A model generated the notes under the pieces. That model was not told where the DNA came from. It was given only the letters and a program-made list of their open reading frames with translations, and did no database searches. From Aquibium oceanicum (GTDB lineage: Bacteria > Pseudomonadota > Alphaproteobacteria > Rhizobiales > Rhizobiaceae), in contig NZ_CP018171.1 of NCBI RefSeq assembly GCF_001889605.1, positions 1,302,001 through 1,366,000 on the forward strand: a stretch of DNA of 64,000 nucleotides, in the 5' to 3' direction. Shown in pieces: positions 42,428 through 54,036 of this stretch; the first letter of the stretch is position 1, and every line of letters begins with the position of its first letter. Made by a program: the position numbers and the translations under genes.

Positions 42428-43642
42428 TCACGCGACCTGGCGTGCCAGCGCGCATTGCGACCACAGGTCGGACAGCGCGCGGACCAGATGGTCGATGTCG
42501 GCGTCGGTGTGCAGCGGCGACGGGGTGATCCTGAGCCGCTCGGTCTTGCGCGGCACGGTCGGATAGTTGATCGGCTGGACGTAGATGCCATAGTTGTCGA
42601 GCAGCAGGTCCGACAGCCATTTGCACTTGGCCGCGTCGCCCACCATAACCGGCACGATGTGGCTGGGGTTCGGCATGGTGGGGATGCCGATGGCGTCGAG
42701 CCGCGACCGCACCTTGCGCACCCGGTCCTGATGCCGCGCGCGCTCGAAGGGGCTCTGCTTGAGATGCCGGATCGAGGCCAGCGCGCCGGCCGCCACGTGC
42801 GGCGGCAGGGCGGTGGTGAAGATGAAGCCGGAGGCGAAGGAGCGGATGAAGTCGCACAGCGCCGCCGAGCCGGTGATGTAGCCGCCGACCACGCCGAAGG
42901 CCTTGCCCAGCGTGCCCTCGATCAGGGTGACGCGGTCCATCAGGCCCTCGCGCTCGGCGATGCCGCCGCCGCGCGGCCCGTAGAGGCCGACCGCATGCAC
43001 CTCGTCGAGATAGCTCATGGCGCCGTGCTTTTCGCAGACGTCGAGAATGTCGGCGATCGGCGCGATGTCGCCGTCCATCGAATAGACGCTCTCGAAGGCG
43101 ACGATCTTGGGACGTTCCGGCCCGTACTCCGACAGGATACGGTCGAGGTCCTCGACGTCGTTGTGCTTCCAGATGCGGCGCTCGGCCTTGGACTGGCGGA
43201 TGCCCTCGATCATCGAGGCGTGGTTGCCGGCGTCCGACACGATGACGCAATCGGGGATGTTGGCGCCCAGCGTGGAAAGGGCTGCCCAGTTCGACACGTA
43301 GCCGGAGGTGAACAGCAGCGCCGCCTGCTTGCCGTGCAGGTCGGCAAGTTCGCGCTCCAGCATGACGTGGTAATGGTTGGTGCCCGAGATGTTGCGCGTG
43401 CCGCCGGCACCGGCGCCGCATTTGTCCAGCGCCTCGTGCATGGCCGAGATCACCCTGGGGTTCTGGCCCATGCCGAGATAGTCGTTCGAGCACCACACGG
43501 TGACCTCGCGCGTCTCGCCGCCGACATGGCGCGTCGCGCGCGGAAACGACCCGGCATGGCGCTCGAGATCCGCAAACACCCGATAGCGCCCCTCCTCGTG
43601 GAGGTCGTTGAGCTTCGTGGCGAAAAAGGCTTCGAAGTTCAT
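42428..43642 (-). CDS. hemA: 5-aminolevulinate synthase
   Basis: A 404-aa PLP enzyme of the alpha-oxoamine synthase family making 5-aminolevulinate from glycine and succinyl-CoA, the first step of the C4 tetrapyrrole route that feeds both haem and cobalamin. Landmarks: [13 protein letters not shown] near residue 50, [16 protein letters not shown] near 80-95, [15 protein letters not shown] near 213 and the PLP lysine in [14 protein letters not shown] near 238-251. The length and ends are standard. A candidate FNR/FixK box lies about 150 bp upstream. Confidence 0.97.
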   Translation of the reverse strand: MNFEAFFATKLNDLHEEGRYRVFADLERHAGSFPRATRHVGGETREVTVWCSNDYLGMGQNPRVISAMHEALDKCGAGAGGTRNISGTNHYHVMLERELADLHGKQAALLFTSGYVSNWAALSTLGANIPDCVIVSDAGNHASMIEGIRQSKAERRIWKHNDVEDLDRILSEYGPERPKIVAFESVYSMDGDIAPIADILDVCEKHGAMSYLDEVHAVGLYGPRGGGIAEREGLMDRVTLIEGTLGKAFGVVGGYITGSAALCDFIRSFASGFIFTTALPPHVAAGALASIRHLKQSPFERARHQDRVRKVRSRLDAIGIPTMPNPSHIVPVMVGDAAKCKWLSDLLLDNYGIYVQPINYPTVPRKTERLRITPSPLHTDADIDHLVRALSDLWSQCALARQVA

Positions 43643-43790
43643 TCGTCTTTTCTCCTTGGAATTCTTCTAACCTTGATCGCCGGGCTTGTCTCCCCCGTCC
43701 GGCGCGTCAAATCGCACCACGCGCAAGGGAAGGACAGGTGGGCACGAGGCACGTTCCATCAGCGGGTAACAAGTCCCCCAGGCGGTTACC

Positions 43791-43804
43791 TTGATTTCGC
43801 TCAA
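43791..43804. promoter_or_regulatory. Candidate FNR/FixK box upstream of hemA
   Basis: TTGAT-TTCG-CTCAA matches the FNR/FixK consensus TTGAT-N4-ATCAA at 9 of 10 arm positions. It lies about 150 bases before the hemA ATG, in a 241-bp gap. hemA is known to be under FnrL or FixK control in several alphaproteobacteria. A GGTAAC-N14-GTTACC inverted repeat lies beside it at 43765-43790. Confidence 0.55.
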
Positions 43805-43883
43805 TCTTCTGTTGAACCGGTCACACGCGAACAGGCGAGGTAGCCGTTTGTTGTGCCAATGCGTCCGCCCTGTGTCGTCGCGA

Positions 43884-44576
43884 CTATATCCACGTAACCA
43901 CGCGGTGATCCGGCGGGTGGACCATGCGCACATATGTGATGGCGCGCTCGGCGATCCAGGTCGCCCGCTCGGCCACGAACACGGCCTCGCCGGGGTCGAG
44001 ATCGAGCGCACGGGCTTCCTCCGAACCCGCGCGCGCGGCGCCGAACGAGAACTGGGCCCGCGAGAATGGCGCGTTGGCGACGAGCCATTCATTGGGGCTC
44101 GCCGTCTCGAAATCCTCCGAGCCGGCCGCCGGGACTGCCGCGAGATTGATCCAGCGGTCCTCGTACTGATAGGGCCGTTCGTCGGCCAGATGCAGGCAGC
44201 GCACATGCAGCGCCGGCGCCCCGGCCGGGAGCCCGAACCGCTCCTGCAGCCAGACGGGCGCGTGCTCGACCGCCCGCTTCAGCAGGCGGTATTCGTAAGC
44301 CGATCCCGACGCTTCGATCTCAGTCCTGACGAGTGGGATGGCGAAGCGGGCCTCGCGCACGGGATGCAGCGCGACGCGGGTGCCGGACTTGCGCTTGCGC
44401 TCGATCAGCCCCGATCGCGCGAGTTCCTGCAGCGCGCGGTTGACGGTGGCGCGCGCCGCGCCGAATTCCGCCGCCAGCGCCTCTTCTCCAGGCATGGTCT
44501 CTCCGGGCTCCCAGACCCGCCGCGAGATGCGCCGCTCCAGCTCCGACTTGATGTCGCGGAACGAATTGCGCCGCAT
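43884..44576 (-). CDS. hutC: GntR-family histidine utilisation repressor HutC
   Basis: A 230-aa GntR/HutC-type regulator. The N-terminal winged helix (SFRDIKSELERRISRRVWEPGETMPGEEALAAEFGAARATVNRALQELARSGLIERKRKSGT, about residues 5-65) is followed by a UTRA effector domain with RCLHLADERPYQYEDRWIN near 123-141. HutC binds urocanate and derepresses hut genes. It starts 5 bases after the hutF stop, in the same leftward operon. The ATG at 44576 is the only start placing the HTH normally. Confidence 0.9.
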   Translation of the reverse strand: MRRNSFRDIKSELERRISRRVWEPGETMPGEEALAAEFGAARATVNRALQELARSGLIERKRKSGTRVALHPVREARFAIPLVRTEIEASGSAYEYRLLKRAVEHAPVWLQERFGLPAGAPALHVRCLHLADERPYQYEDRWINLAAVPAAGSEDFETASPNEWLVANAPFSRAQFSFGAARAGSEEARALDLDPGEAVFVAERATWIAERAITYVRMVHPPDHRVVTWI

Positions 44577-44581
44577 TCGCC

Positions 44582-46009
44582 CTAGATCCGGGAAAGGACG
44601 TTGCGGACGGCGGAGGCATAGCGGCCCGCGATCCCCTCGTGCCCGGCATGGCGGCCGTCGCGGACGCAATGGCGACCTGCCGACCACACGTCGGTTACCG
44701 AGAGGTTCGACCCAGCGAAGATCCAGCCGTCGAGGAGGCGGTCGCCGACAAGTCCAAAAAGCCCGTCGCGCTCCGTGTTTAGCGCGACCAGATCCGCCCA
44801 CCTGCCGGTCTCGATCGCGCCGCAGTCCCGCCCCAGCGCCTGTGCGCCGCCGGCCAGTGCCCGTTCGTAGAGGTTCCGGCCGGCAGATTCGTTGGCGCCG
44901 GCCAGGACCACCCGGGCGCGGTCGCGCAGGCGCTGCGAATATTCGAGCTGGCGCAGTTCGCCCGCGACCGAGATCCGGATGTTGGAATCCGAGCCGATGC
45001 CGAACTGCCCGCCGCCGTCCAGAAACCGCGCGCCGTCGAAGATCCCGTCGCCGAGATTGCCCTCGGTGACGGGGCAGAGCCCGGCCACGGCGCCCGTGCC
45101 GGCAAGCTGCCCGGTCTCCCCCGGCGTCATGTGCGTGCAGTGGATCAGACACCAGCGCGCGTCGACATCATGATTGTCGAGGAGCCACGTCATCGGCCGC
45201 GCGCCGAAGACCGCGAGTGTCTCCTCGATCTCCTTTTCCTGTTCCGCGATGTGCATGTGGAAGGGACCGGCGGACCGGGCCGCGAGGTGCCTGAGATCGT
45301 CCGGCCCCACCGCGCGCAGCGAATGCGGCGCGGTGCCGAGCGCCGTATCATGGGGAAGCGGGGCCAACGCTTCTCCCGCCCGCTCGTGCAGCCGCACGAA
45401 CCGATCGAGATCGTTGCCGAAGCGCAGCTGCCCGCCGGCGAGGGGCCGTCCGTCGACGCCGCCCTGCGCGTAATGAACCGGCAGCAGCGTCAGCCCGATG
45501 CCCGTCTCCGCGGCCGCAGCCGCGATGCGCGTGGAAAGCTCGCCGAGATCTTCGTAGGGCGAGCCGCCCGGCTGGTGGTGCAGGTAATGGAACTCTGCGA
45601 TTGCGCCGAAACCGGCCTCCTGCATCTCCATGAAGGCGAAGGCGGCGATCGCCTCGAGCTCGTCCGGCGTCAATACGTCGAGGAAGCGGTACATGATCTC
45701 GCGCCAGGTCCAGAAGCTGTCGCGCCCCGAGGGGCCGCGCGCCTCAGACAACCCCGCCATGGCGCGCTGGAAAGTGTGACTGTGAAGGTTGGAGATGGCC
45801 GGCAGCAGGACCGGAACGCGCACGTCGGTGGGCGTCGCGGTTGCACCCGTCAGGACGCCGGCTATGCGGCCGTCCGCGCCGATCTCCACCCGCACGTCCT
45901 GCGCCCATCCGGAGGGAAGGAGCGCGGTGACCGCGTATATCGCACTCTTTCCGTTCGTTGGCCCCGAGCTCCGCGTCTGGGTTCCCTGAAGTGAGCCGCC
46001 CTCGTGCAT
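44582..46009 (-). CDS. hutF: N-formimidoyl-L-glutamate deiminase HutF
   Basis: A 475-aa amidohydrolase-superfamily deiminase converting formimidoylglutamate to formylglutamate and ammonia. Metal site motifs: SNLHSHTFQRAMAGL near residues 74-88, HMHIAEQ near 251, LIHCTHMTPGE near 292 and GSDSNIRIS near 345. It resembles HutF of Pseudomonas/Brucella type. The ATG at 46009 gives a normal start. It is divergent to hutI, with the HutC-type operator between them. Confidence 0.9.
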   Translation of the reverse strand: MHEGGSLQGTQTRSSGPTNGKSAIYAVTALLPSGWAQDVRVEIGADGRIAGVLTGATATPTDVRVPVLLPAISNLHSHTFQRAMAGLSEARGPSGRDSFWTWREIMYRFLDVLTPDELEAIAAFAFMEMQEAGFGAIAEFHYLHHQPGGSPYEDLGELSTRIAAAAAETGIGLTLLPVHYAQGGVDGRPLAGGQLRFGNDLDRFVRLHERAGEALAPLPHDTALGTAPHSLRAVGPDDLRHLAARSAGPFHMHIAEQEKEIEETLAVFGARPMTWLLDNHDVDARWCLIHCTHMTPGETGQLAGTGAVAGLCPVTEGNLGDGIFDGARFLDGGGQFGIGSDSNIRISVAGELRQLEYSQRLRDRARVVLAGANESAGRNLYERALAGGAQALGRDCGAIETGRWADLVALNTERDGLFGLVGDRLLDGWIFAGSNLSVTDVWSAGRHCVRDGRHAGHEGIAGRYASAVRNVLSRI

Positions 46010-46033
46010 CGTCGTCCCTGCGCTCCCTTGACT

Positions 46034-46053
46034 TATTATGTCTATACATAATA
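46034..46053. promoter_or_regulatory. HutC-type operator between hutF and hutI
   Basis: A perfect dyad TATTATGTCTATACATAATA, closely similar to HutC operators. It is the only such site seen here and lies between the divergent hutF-hutC and hutI-hutH-hutG-hutU units, so it can repress both. TTGACT at 46028-46033 is a possible rightward -35 element. Confidence 0.78.
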
Positions 46054-46097
46054 GCCTCCTTTGCGGATTTGAAAACAGCCATTTCTCGGAAGTGCCC

Positions 46098-47294
46098 GTG
46101 CGCAGGATTCTCACAGACCTGACCATTGCGACCATGGAGCCCGGCGGGCCTGCCTACGGGCTCGTGGAGCGCGGCGCCGTCGGAGTGGAGGACGGAACGA
46201 TCGCGTGGGTCGCGGGCGAGGGAGGGGCGCCGTCGGATTGGCGCGGTGTCGACGTGGAAGACTTCAGCGGCCGCCTGATGACCCCGGCGCTGGTCGACTG
46301 CCACACCCACATCGTCTTCGGCGGAAACCGCGCGCGCGAGTTCGAGATGCGCCTCGAAGGCGCGACCTACGAGGAGATCGCGCGCGCCGGCGGCGGCATC
46401 GTGTCGACGGTGGCCGCCACGCGGGCATTGTCGGAGGACGAGCTCGTCGACGCCGCCCTGCCGCGCCTCGACCGGCTGATCGGCGAAGGCGCCGGCACGG
46501 TCGAAATCAAGTCCGGCTACGGGCTGACGATCGAGGACGAACTGAAGATGCTGCGCGCCGCGCGCCGACTCGGCGAACTCCGCCCGGTACGCATCAGGAC
46601 CAGCTACCTCGCCGCACACGCGCTGCCGCCGGAATACAAGGGCCGCGCCGACGCCTATCTCGGCGAGGTGGTGCTGCCCGGCATGGAGGCCGCGACGGCC
46701 GAGGGCCTCGTGCACGCCGTCGACGGCTTCTGCGAGACCATCGCCTTCACCCCCGACGAGATGCGCCGCGTCTTCGACAAGGCGCGGACGCTCGGTCTCC
46801 CGATAAAACTCCACGCCGAGCAACTGTCCGACCTCGGCGGCGCAAAGCTCGCCGCCTCCTTCGGAGCGCTGTCGGCTGACCATCTCGAATATCTCGGCGA
46901 GGACGGTGTGGCGGCGATGGAAGAGGCCGGTTCGGTCGCGGTGCTCCTGCCCGGCGCGTTCTATTTCCTGCGCGAGAAGAAGCTGCCGCCGGTGGCCCAA
47001 CTCAGGGCTGCAGGGGTCCCCATCGCACTTGCCACCGACTGCAACCCCGGCTCCTCGCCGATGACCTCGCTGCTGCTTGCCATGAATATGGGCTGCACCT
47101 TCTTCCGCCTGACTCCGGAGGAGGCGCTCGCCGGCGTCACCCGCAACGCCGCCCGCGCACTCGGCCTCGCCGACGAGATCGGCACGATCGAACCGGGCAA
47201 GCGCGCCGAATTCGCTATCTGGGACGTCGACCACCCCGCCGAACTCGCCTACCGCATCGGCGACAATCCCCTGCACCGAAGGATTGTCGCATGA
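46098..47294 (+). CDS. hutI: Imidazolonepropionase HutI
   Basis: A 398-aa metal-dependent amidohydrolase that opens 4-imidazolone-5-propionate to formimidoylglutamate. Signatures: [23 protein letters not shown] near residues 64-86, VEIKSGYGL near 136-144, [13 protein letters not shown] near 238 and [11 protein letters not shown] near 313. The start is taken as GTG at 46098 (GGAAG 5 bases upstream). GTG 46092 is an alternative; the ATG at 46038 lies inside the operator and is rejected. The stop overlaps hutH. Confidence 0.92.
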   Translation: MRRILTDLTIATMEPGGPAYGLVERGAVGVEDGTIAWVAGEGGAPSDWRGVDVEDFSGRLMTPALVDCHTHIVFGGNRAREFEMRLEGATYEEIARAGGGIVSTVAATRALSEDELVDAALPRLDRLIGEGAGTVEIKSGYGLTIEDELKMLRAARRLGELRPVRIRTSYLAAHALPPEYKGRADAYLGEVVLPGMEAATAEGLVHAVDGFCETIAFTPDEMRRVFDKARTLGLPIKLHAEQLSDLGGAKLAASFGALSADHLEYLGEDGVAAMEEAGSVAVLLPGAFYFLREKKLPPVAQLRAAGVPIALATDCNPGSSPMTSLLLAMNMGCTFFRLTPEEALAGVTRNAARALGLADEIGTIEPGKRAEFAIWDVDHPAELAYRIGDNPLHRRIVA

Positions 47295-48826
47295 CCATCA
47301 ACCTCAACCCCAGTTCCGTCCCGCTCTCGACCCTCGAACGCCTTTACCGCTCCGGCGAACCTGCGCGGCTGGACGATGCCTTCCGGCGCGGCATCGCGGC
47401 GGCCGCCGCGCGGATCGGCGAAATCGCGGGCGGCCGGGAAGCCGTCTACGGTATCAATACCGGCTTCGGGAAACTGGCGAGCGTGCGCATAGCACCCGAC
47501 GATCTCGCCACGCTGCAGCGCAACCTCATCCTGTCGCACTGCTGCGGCGTCGGGCAGCCACTCGGTGCCGACATCGTGCGGCTGATCATGGCGCTCAAGC
47601 TCGTCTCCCTCGGCCGCGGCGCTTCGGGCGTGAAGCCGGCCACGGTCGAACTCATCGAAGCGATGCTGGAGCGCGGCGTGGTCCCGGTGATCCCGGAAAA
47701 GGGGTCGGTCGGCGCCTCGGGCGATCTTGCCCCGCTCGCCCACATGGCCGCCGCGATGATCGGCGAGGGCGAGGCTCTCTTCGGCGGCGAGCGGATGCCG
47801 GCGCGCGATGCGTTGGCAAAGGCCGGACTTGAGCCGATCGTGCTCGCCGCCAAGGAAGGCCTGGCGCTGATCAACGGCACCCAGGTCTCGACCGCGCTGG
47901 CGCTGGCCGGCCTCTTCCGCGCCCACCGCGCGGCCAACTCGGCACTGATCACCGGCGCGCTGTCGACCGACGCCGCCATGGGCTCGTCCTCCCCCTTCGT
48001 GGAGGAGATCCACACGCTGCGCGGCCATGCCGGCCAGATCGAGACGGCCGCCTCGTTGCGGGCGCTGATGGCCGGCTCGGAGATCCGAGAGAGCCACCGC
48101 GACGGCGACGAGCGTGTGCAGGACCCCTATTGCATCCGCTGCCAGCCGCAGGTTGACGGCGCCTGCCTCGACCTGTTGCGCATGGCGGCGCGCACGCTGG
48201 AGATCGAGGCCAACGCGGTCACCGACAACCCGCTGGTGCTGTCGAGCGGCGACGTGGTCTCCGGCGGCAATTTCCACGCCGAGCCGGTCGCCTTCGCCGC
48301 CGACCAGATCGCCATCGCGGTATGCGAGATCGGCGCCATCGCGCAGCGCCGCGTGGCGCTGCTGGTCGACCCGAAGCTCTCCTACGGCCTCCCGCCCTTC
48401 CTGGCGAAGAATGCCGGACTGAACTCGGGCCTGATGATCGCCGAGGTGACCTCGGCCGCGCTGATGAGCGAGAACAAGCAGATGGCGTTTCCGGCTTCGG
48501 TCGATTCCACGCCGACCTCGGCCGACCAGGAGGACCATGTGTCGATGGCTTGCCACGGCGCGCGCCGGCTCTTGCAGATGACCGACAACCTCTTCGGAAT
48601 CGTCGGCATCGAGGCGGTGACCGCCGCGCAGGGCATCGATTTCCGCGCACCGCTGAAGACGGGAACGGAATTGCTCAAGGCGCACGCCGCCATCCGCGCC
48701 GTGGTGCCGACGCTGGAGGTGGACCGCTACATGGCGCCGGACCTGGAGGCGGCGGTTGAACTGGTTCGCAACGGTAGGCTGAACGCCAGCGTGGGCGAGG
48801 GACTGCTGCCGGGGCTGGAAGGATGA
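47291..48826 (+). CDS. hutH: Histidine ammonia-lyase HutH
   Basis: A 511-aa lyase that deaminates histidine to urocanate, the first step of the pathway. The Ala-Ser-Gly triplet that forms the MIO electrophile is in [13 protein letters not shown] near residue 142. Other landmarks: [14 protein letters not shown] near 54, [14 protein letters not shown] near 277 and [19 protein letters not shown] near 402. It overlaps hutI and hutG by 4 bases each, indicating one coupled operon. Confidence 0.97.
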   Translation: MTINLNPSSVPLSTLERLYRSGEPARLDDAFRRGIAAAAARIGEIAGGREAVYGINTGFGKLASVRIAPDDLATLQRNLILSHCCGVGQPLGADIVRLIMALKLVSLGRGASGVKPATVELIEAMLERGVVPVIPEKGSVGASGDLAPLAHMAAAMIGEGEALFGGERMPARDALAKAGLEPIVLAAKEGLALINGTQVSTALALAGLFRAHRAANSALITGALSTDAAMGSSSPFVEEIHTLRGHAGQIETAASLRALMAGSEIRESHRDGDERVQDPYCIRCQPQVDGACLDLLRMAARTLEIEANAVTDNPLVLSSGDVVSGGNFHAEPVAFAADQIAIAVCEIGAIAQRRVALLVDPKLSYGLPPFLAKNAGLNSGLMIAEVTSAALMSENKQMAFPASVDSTPTSADQEDHVSMACHGARRLLQMTDNLFGIVGIEAVTAAQGIDFRAPLKTGTELLKAHAAIRAVVPTLEVDRYMAPDLEAAVELVRNGRLNASVGEGLLPGLEG

Positions 48827-49637
48827 CACCCATGAATCCCGTCGAAATCACCCGCGGCACTTCCCCCGTCATCCTGGGGCTGCCGCACACCGGAACCCAT
48901 GTCCCGCCCGACATCCGCGAGCGCCTCAACGACGAAGGCAAAAAACTCCGCGACACCGACTGGCACATCCACACGCTCTATGACGGTCTTCTGCCTGCGG
49001 CCACCACGGTGCGCGCAACCTTCCACCGATACGTCATCGACGCCAACCGCGACCCGTCCGGCGAGAGCCTCTATCCCGGGCAGACCACGACGGGACTGAT
49101 TCCCCGCATCGACTTCGACGACCAGCCGATCTGGCGCGAGGGCATGGAGCCCGACGAAGCGGAGACGGCGCGGCGGGTGCGCGAATTCCACGCGCCGTAT
49201 CACGCCGCGCTCGCCGCCGAGATCGCGCGGGTGAAGGCACAGCACGGCATCGCCGTTCTCTACGACTGCCACTCCATCCGGCCGGTGATCCCCTATCTGT
49301 TCGAAGGCGTGCTGCCGGATTTCAACGTCGGCACAGACAACGGCCGAACCTGCGATCCGCGCATCGAGCAGGCGACCTTCGGCGTCTGTGAGCGCGCCGA
49401 GGGCTACACGTCGATCCTGAACGGCCGCTTCCGCGGCGGCTGGGCGACGCGCCACTATGGCCGGCCGGAAGAGGGCGTGCACGCCATCCAGATGGAGCTG
49501 ACGCAGTCGACCCATCTCGCCGACACCGCCGAAACCTTCGCCTACGACCCGGCGAGGGCAGGGCGGCTGCGGCCCCATCTCGCCGAAATCCTGACATCCA
49601 TCGAGGCCATCGCCTACCAGATCGCCGGAGCCCGCTC

Positions 49638-49641
<4 letters not shown>
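48823..49641 (+). CDS. hutG: N-formylglutamate deformylase HutG
   Basis: A 272-aa FGase-type enzyme converting N-formylglutamate to glutamate and formate, completing the HutF branch. Features: [18 protein letters not shown] near residues 14-31, [10 protein letters not shown] near 46, [14 protein letters not shown] near 67 and [17 protein letters not shown] near 145, whose histidine is a probable metal ligand. The ATG overlaps the hutH stop by 4 bases, and the stop overlaps hutU in the same way. Confidence 0.93.
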
Positions 49642-51323
<1,682 letters not shown>

Positions 51324-51347
51324 CATGCCGCGGGGAGGGCGATTTCC

Positions 51348-51893
51348 ATGTCTATCCTGGAAACCTCCCATCTTCGCCTGCGGCTTTTCCGGCCGGACGA
51401 TTTCGACGACCTCGCCCGCATCTATGCCGATCCGGAGGTGCGGCGATACTTTCCCGACGGCACGCTGGACAGAACGCAGACGAAGGAGGAACTCGACTGG
51501 TCCATCGCCGGCGGTGACGGGGACCGACCCGGTTTCGTGCTGCATGCGCTGATCGAGCGGCGGTCGGAAAGGCTGATCGGCCGCGCCGGCTTGCTCTCGT
51601 GGGAGATCGACGGCGCGCTGGAGGTGGAAATCGCCTACCTCGTCGACAGGTCTTTCTGGCGTCGGGGATATGGCGGGGAAATCGCGCGGGCGCTGGTTCG
51701 GCATGGCTTCGAGACGCTCGGTCTCCACCGGCTCATCGCCCTCATTCATCCGAACAACACGGCATCGATCCGGACGGCTGAACGCGCCGGTCTGCGGCTC
51801 GAGCGCCAGACGACCGTCGAGGGATCTCCCTGCCTGATCTATTCCATCTCGCGCTCGCCGCCGTTGCCGCTTCCGGACGGTCGATACGGATGA
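51348..51893 (+). CDS. GNAT-family N-acetyltransferase (RimJ/RimL type)
   Basis: A 181-aa GNAT of the RimJ/RimL group: LETSHLRLRLFRPDDFDDLARIYADPEVRRYF (residues 4-35), EIAYLVDRSFWRRGYGGEIARALVRHGFETLG near 93-124 (acetyl-CoA motif) and RLIALIHPNNTASIRTAERAGLRLE near 128-152. It acetylates an unknown amine. It is close downstream of hutU, so it may be co-transcribed, but there is no functional link shown. Confidence 0.87.
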   Translation: MSILETSHLRLRLFRPDDFDDLARIYADPEVRRYFPDGTLDRTQTKEELDWSIAGGDGDRPGFVLHALIERRSERLIGRAGLLSWEIDGALEVEIAYLVDRSFWRRGYGGEIARALVRHGFETLGLHRLIALIHPNNTASIRTAERAGLRLERQTTVEGSPCLIYSISRSPPLPLPDGRYG

Positions 51894-51930
51894 TAGGTCT
51901 TCCCCGATCATATGAACGGAGGAGGACCAC

Positions 51931-52311
51931 ATGACGAAGAGCCCTGACGAACTCGGCATCGAACTGCGCAGGAAAATGTTCGGCGCGGCCGGCGCCGAAC
52001 AGCAGATCGAGAAGGCCAGCGACTTCACGCAGCCGATGCAGGACATCGTCACCCGCATTTGCTTCGGCGAGGTGTGGCAGCGGCCGGGCCTCGGCACGCG
52101 CGAGCGCTCGATGATCACGCTGGCCATGCTTGCCGCGCTGGGCAAGGAGCCGGAGCTCAAGGTCCATGTTCGCGGCGCGATTGCCAATGGCGTAACGAAA
52201 GAAGAGATCCGCGAGATCCTGATCCACTCCTTCCTCTATTGCGGCATCCCCGCCATGGTTGGCGGCCTGCGCGCCGCCGAATCCGTCCTCGGCGATCTGG
52301 GCGTGGAGTAG
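51931..52311 (+). CDS. Carboxymuconolactone decarboxylase family protein
   Basis: A 126-aa protein of the carboxymuconolactone decarboxylase family (PcaC-like): GIELRRKMFGAAGAEQQIEKASDFTQPMQDIVTRICFGEVW near residues 9-49 and RERSMITLAMLAALGKEPELKVHVRGAIANGVTKEEIREILIHSFLYCGIPA near 57-108. GGAGGAGGAC precedes the ATG. It is followed 5 bases later by an NAD-dependent dehydrogenase, a pairing common in catabolic gene sets. The substrate is unknown. Confidence 0.87.
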   Translation: MTKSPDELGIELRRKMFGAAGAEQQIEKASDFTQPMQDIVTRICFGEVWQRPGLGTRERSMITLAMLAALGKEPELKVHVRGAIANGVTKEEIREILIHSFLYCGIPAMVGGLRAAESVLGDLGVE

Positions 52312-52316
52312 GCGCG

Positions 52317-53198
52317 ATGGAGAGGATCGGCTTCGTCGGCATCGGCAACATGGGGCGGCCGATGACGGCCAACATCGTGAAGTCGGGCTTTCCGCTGACG
52401 CTCTACGACGCGAATGTGGAGGCCGCCCGCGCGCATGCGGCGGAGATCGGCGCCAATGCCGCGGCCTCGCTCGCCGAGCTCGGCGCGGCGAGCGACATCG
52501 TCGTCACCATGCTTCCCAACGGCAAGATCGTGCGCGAGGTCATGCTGGAAGCCGAAGGCGGCCTGGCGTCGATTCTGAAGTCCGGCGCACTGCTCGTCGA
52601 CATGAGTTCGTCCGATCCGATCGGCAGCCGCGACCTCGGTCCGCTTCTGGCCGATCGCGGCATCGGCTTCGTCGATGCGCCGGTCTCGGGTGCTGTCCCG
52701 AGGGCCGTCGCGGGAACGCTGACCATCATGCTGGGCAGCGACGATCCGGCATTGTCGCAACGCGCCAAGCCGGTACTGCTTGCGATGGGAAACCGCATCT
52801 TCGACACTGGGCTGCTCGGCTCCGGCCATGCCATGAAGGCGCTCAACAATTTCGTCGCAGCGGCAGGCTTTGCCGCCGTCGCCGAGGCGCTCATCCTCGC
52901 CGGCCGTTTCGGCCTCGATCCGAAGGTCGCTGTCGAGATAATGAACGTCTCGACCGGCCGCAACTTCTCCACCGAGAACGTGTTCGGCCAGCACGTGCTG
53001 TCGGGAGACTTCGCCACCGGCTTCGCGCTCGGCCTGCTGGCCAAGGACGTCGGCATCGCCGCAGGCCTTGCCACCGCGCTGGACAAACCGCTGCCGATCG
53101 TGGCGGAGACCGATCGCTGGTGGCAGGCGGCGCTCCAGCGTCTCGGCGGCACCGTCGACCACTCCGCCGCCTTCAAGGCCTGGAAAGGAGAGGACTGA
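52317..53198 (+). CDS. 3-hydroxyisobutyrate dehydrogenase-family NAD(P)-dependent oxidoreductase
   Basis: A 293-aa beta-hydroxyacid dehydrogenase. The Rossmann start is IGFVGIGNMGRPMTANIVKSG near residues 4-24. FVDAPVSGAVPRAVAGTLTIMLGSD lies near 118-142, and a catalytic-type lysine is in GSGHAMKALNNF near 165-176. The C-terminal all-helical domain fits. It is in a three-gene run with the decarboxylase-like protein and the ArsC-fold protein. The substrate is not identifiable. Confidence 0.88.
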   Translation: MERIGFVGIGNMGRPMTANIVKSGFPLTLYDANVEAARAHAAEIGANAAASLAELGAASDIVVTMLPNGKIVREVMLEAEGGLASILKSGALLVDMSSSDPIGSRDLGPLLADRGIGFVDAPVSGAVPRAVAGTLTIMLGSDDPALSQRAKPVLLAMGNRIFDTGLLGSGHAMKALNNFVAAAGFAAVAEALILAGRFGLDPKVAVEIMNVSTGRNFSTENVFGQHVLSGDFATGFALGLLAKDVGIAAGLATALDKPLPIVAETDRWWQAALQRLGGTVDHSAAFKAWKGED

Positions 53199-53200
53199 CC

Positions 53201-53551
53201 GTGCCCGTTACCATCTACGGCATCAGGAACTGCGACACGATGAAGAAGGCCCGCGCCTGGCTCGACGGCCACGGCGTCGCCTACGCCTTCCACGACTACA
53301 AGACCGCCGGCCTAGACGAAGCCCGCCTGCAGGGCTGGATCGACGACCTCGGCTGGGACGTCCTCCTCAACCGCGCCGGCACCACCTTCCGCAAGCTCCC
53401 CGAGGGCGAGAAGTCCGATCTCGACGCGGAGAAGGCGAAACGCCTGATGCTTGCGCAGCCGTCCATGATCAAGCGCCCGGTGGTCGACGTGGACGGGCGG
53501 TTGATAGTGGGGTTCAAGCCGGAGATGTACGAGGGGACGGTGGAAGGGTAG
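53201..53551 (+). CDS. ArsC/Spx-fold (YffB-like) protein
   Basis: A 116-aa thioredoxin-fold protein of the ArsC/Spx superfamily: VTIYGIRNCDTMKKARAWLDGHGVAY at residues 3-28 with a single active-type cysteine (no CxxC), and MIKRPVVDVDGRLIVGFKPEMYE near 88-110. It is closer to YffB than to arsenate reductase because the arsenate-binding arginines are not evident. The start is a GTG at 53201, 2 bases after the preceding stop, with AAGGAGAGG upstream. Confidence 0.84.
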   Translation: MPVTIYGIRNCDTMKKARAWLDGHGVAYAFHDYKTAGLDEARLQGWIDDLGWDVLLNRAGTTFRKLPEGEKSDLDAEKAKRLMLAQPSMIKRPVVDVDGRLIVGFKPEMYEGTVEG

Positions 53552-53598
53552 GGCCCCCAACGCCCGTCGCCGACAACTGGCGACAGCACCTCCACCTT

Positions 53599-53669
53599 TC
53601 GTCATCCCAGGGCGAAGCCGGAGCGTTAGCGGAGGCGCAGACCCTGGGATCCATGCCTGAGCATCGCGG
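53599..53669 (+). repeat. Intergenic repeat unit A, copy 1
   Basis: Seventy-one bases beginning TCGTCATCCCAGGGCGAAGC and ending CATCGCGG. It matches copy 2 at 53921-53991 at all but three positions. Confidence 0.88.
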
Positions 53670-53747
53670 CAGCGTGGGGTGGTGCAGGGAACGCACTCGG
53701 TACCGAAGCGTCGCAAAACCGCTTAGGTCCTCTTTCACCTCACCTTC

Positions 53748-53820
53748 GTCACCTCTCAGGCCTGGATCCTCGGCTCTCCCTCCGCTTCGCTCCGGTCGGC
53801 CGAGGATGACGAAGAGGAGG
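53748..53820 (+). repeat. Intergenic repeat unit B, copy 1
   Basis: About 73 bases from GTCACCTCTCAGGCCTGG to GAGGATGACGAAGAGGAGG. It is related to copy 2 at 54037-54108, which has a short internal deletion. It lies about 78 bases after unit A copy 1. Confidence 0.8.
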
Positions 53821-53920
53821 GTGCGCACTCCAATCGGAGCTCTATTCCGGTCATGACAATTGATTGCCTACAACGTTCAACCCTCCACGCCGCCGACGGT
53901 TGTGGACGGCACTCTCACCT

Positions 53921-53991
53921 TCGTCATCCCAGGGCGAAGCCGGAGCGGCAGCGGAGGCGCAGACCCTTGGATCCATGCCTGAGCATCGCGG
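53921..53991 (+). repeat. Intergenic repeat unit A, copy 2
   Basis: The second copy of the 71-base unit A, three substitutions from copy 1. It has the same order with respect to unit B as the first copy. Confidence 0.88.
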
Positions 53992-54036
53992 ACAGGTGAG
54001 GTCGCGGAGGAAACCGCCCGCTCCGCCACCCCGCCC

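Noticed and set aside
46038-46097. ATG start for hutI at 46038
   Set aside because: This ATG is inside the HutC-type operator and has no ribosome site; GTG at 46098 fits the family.
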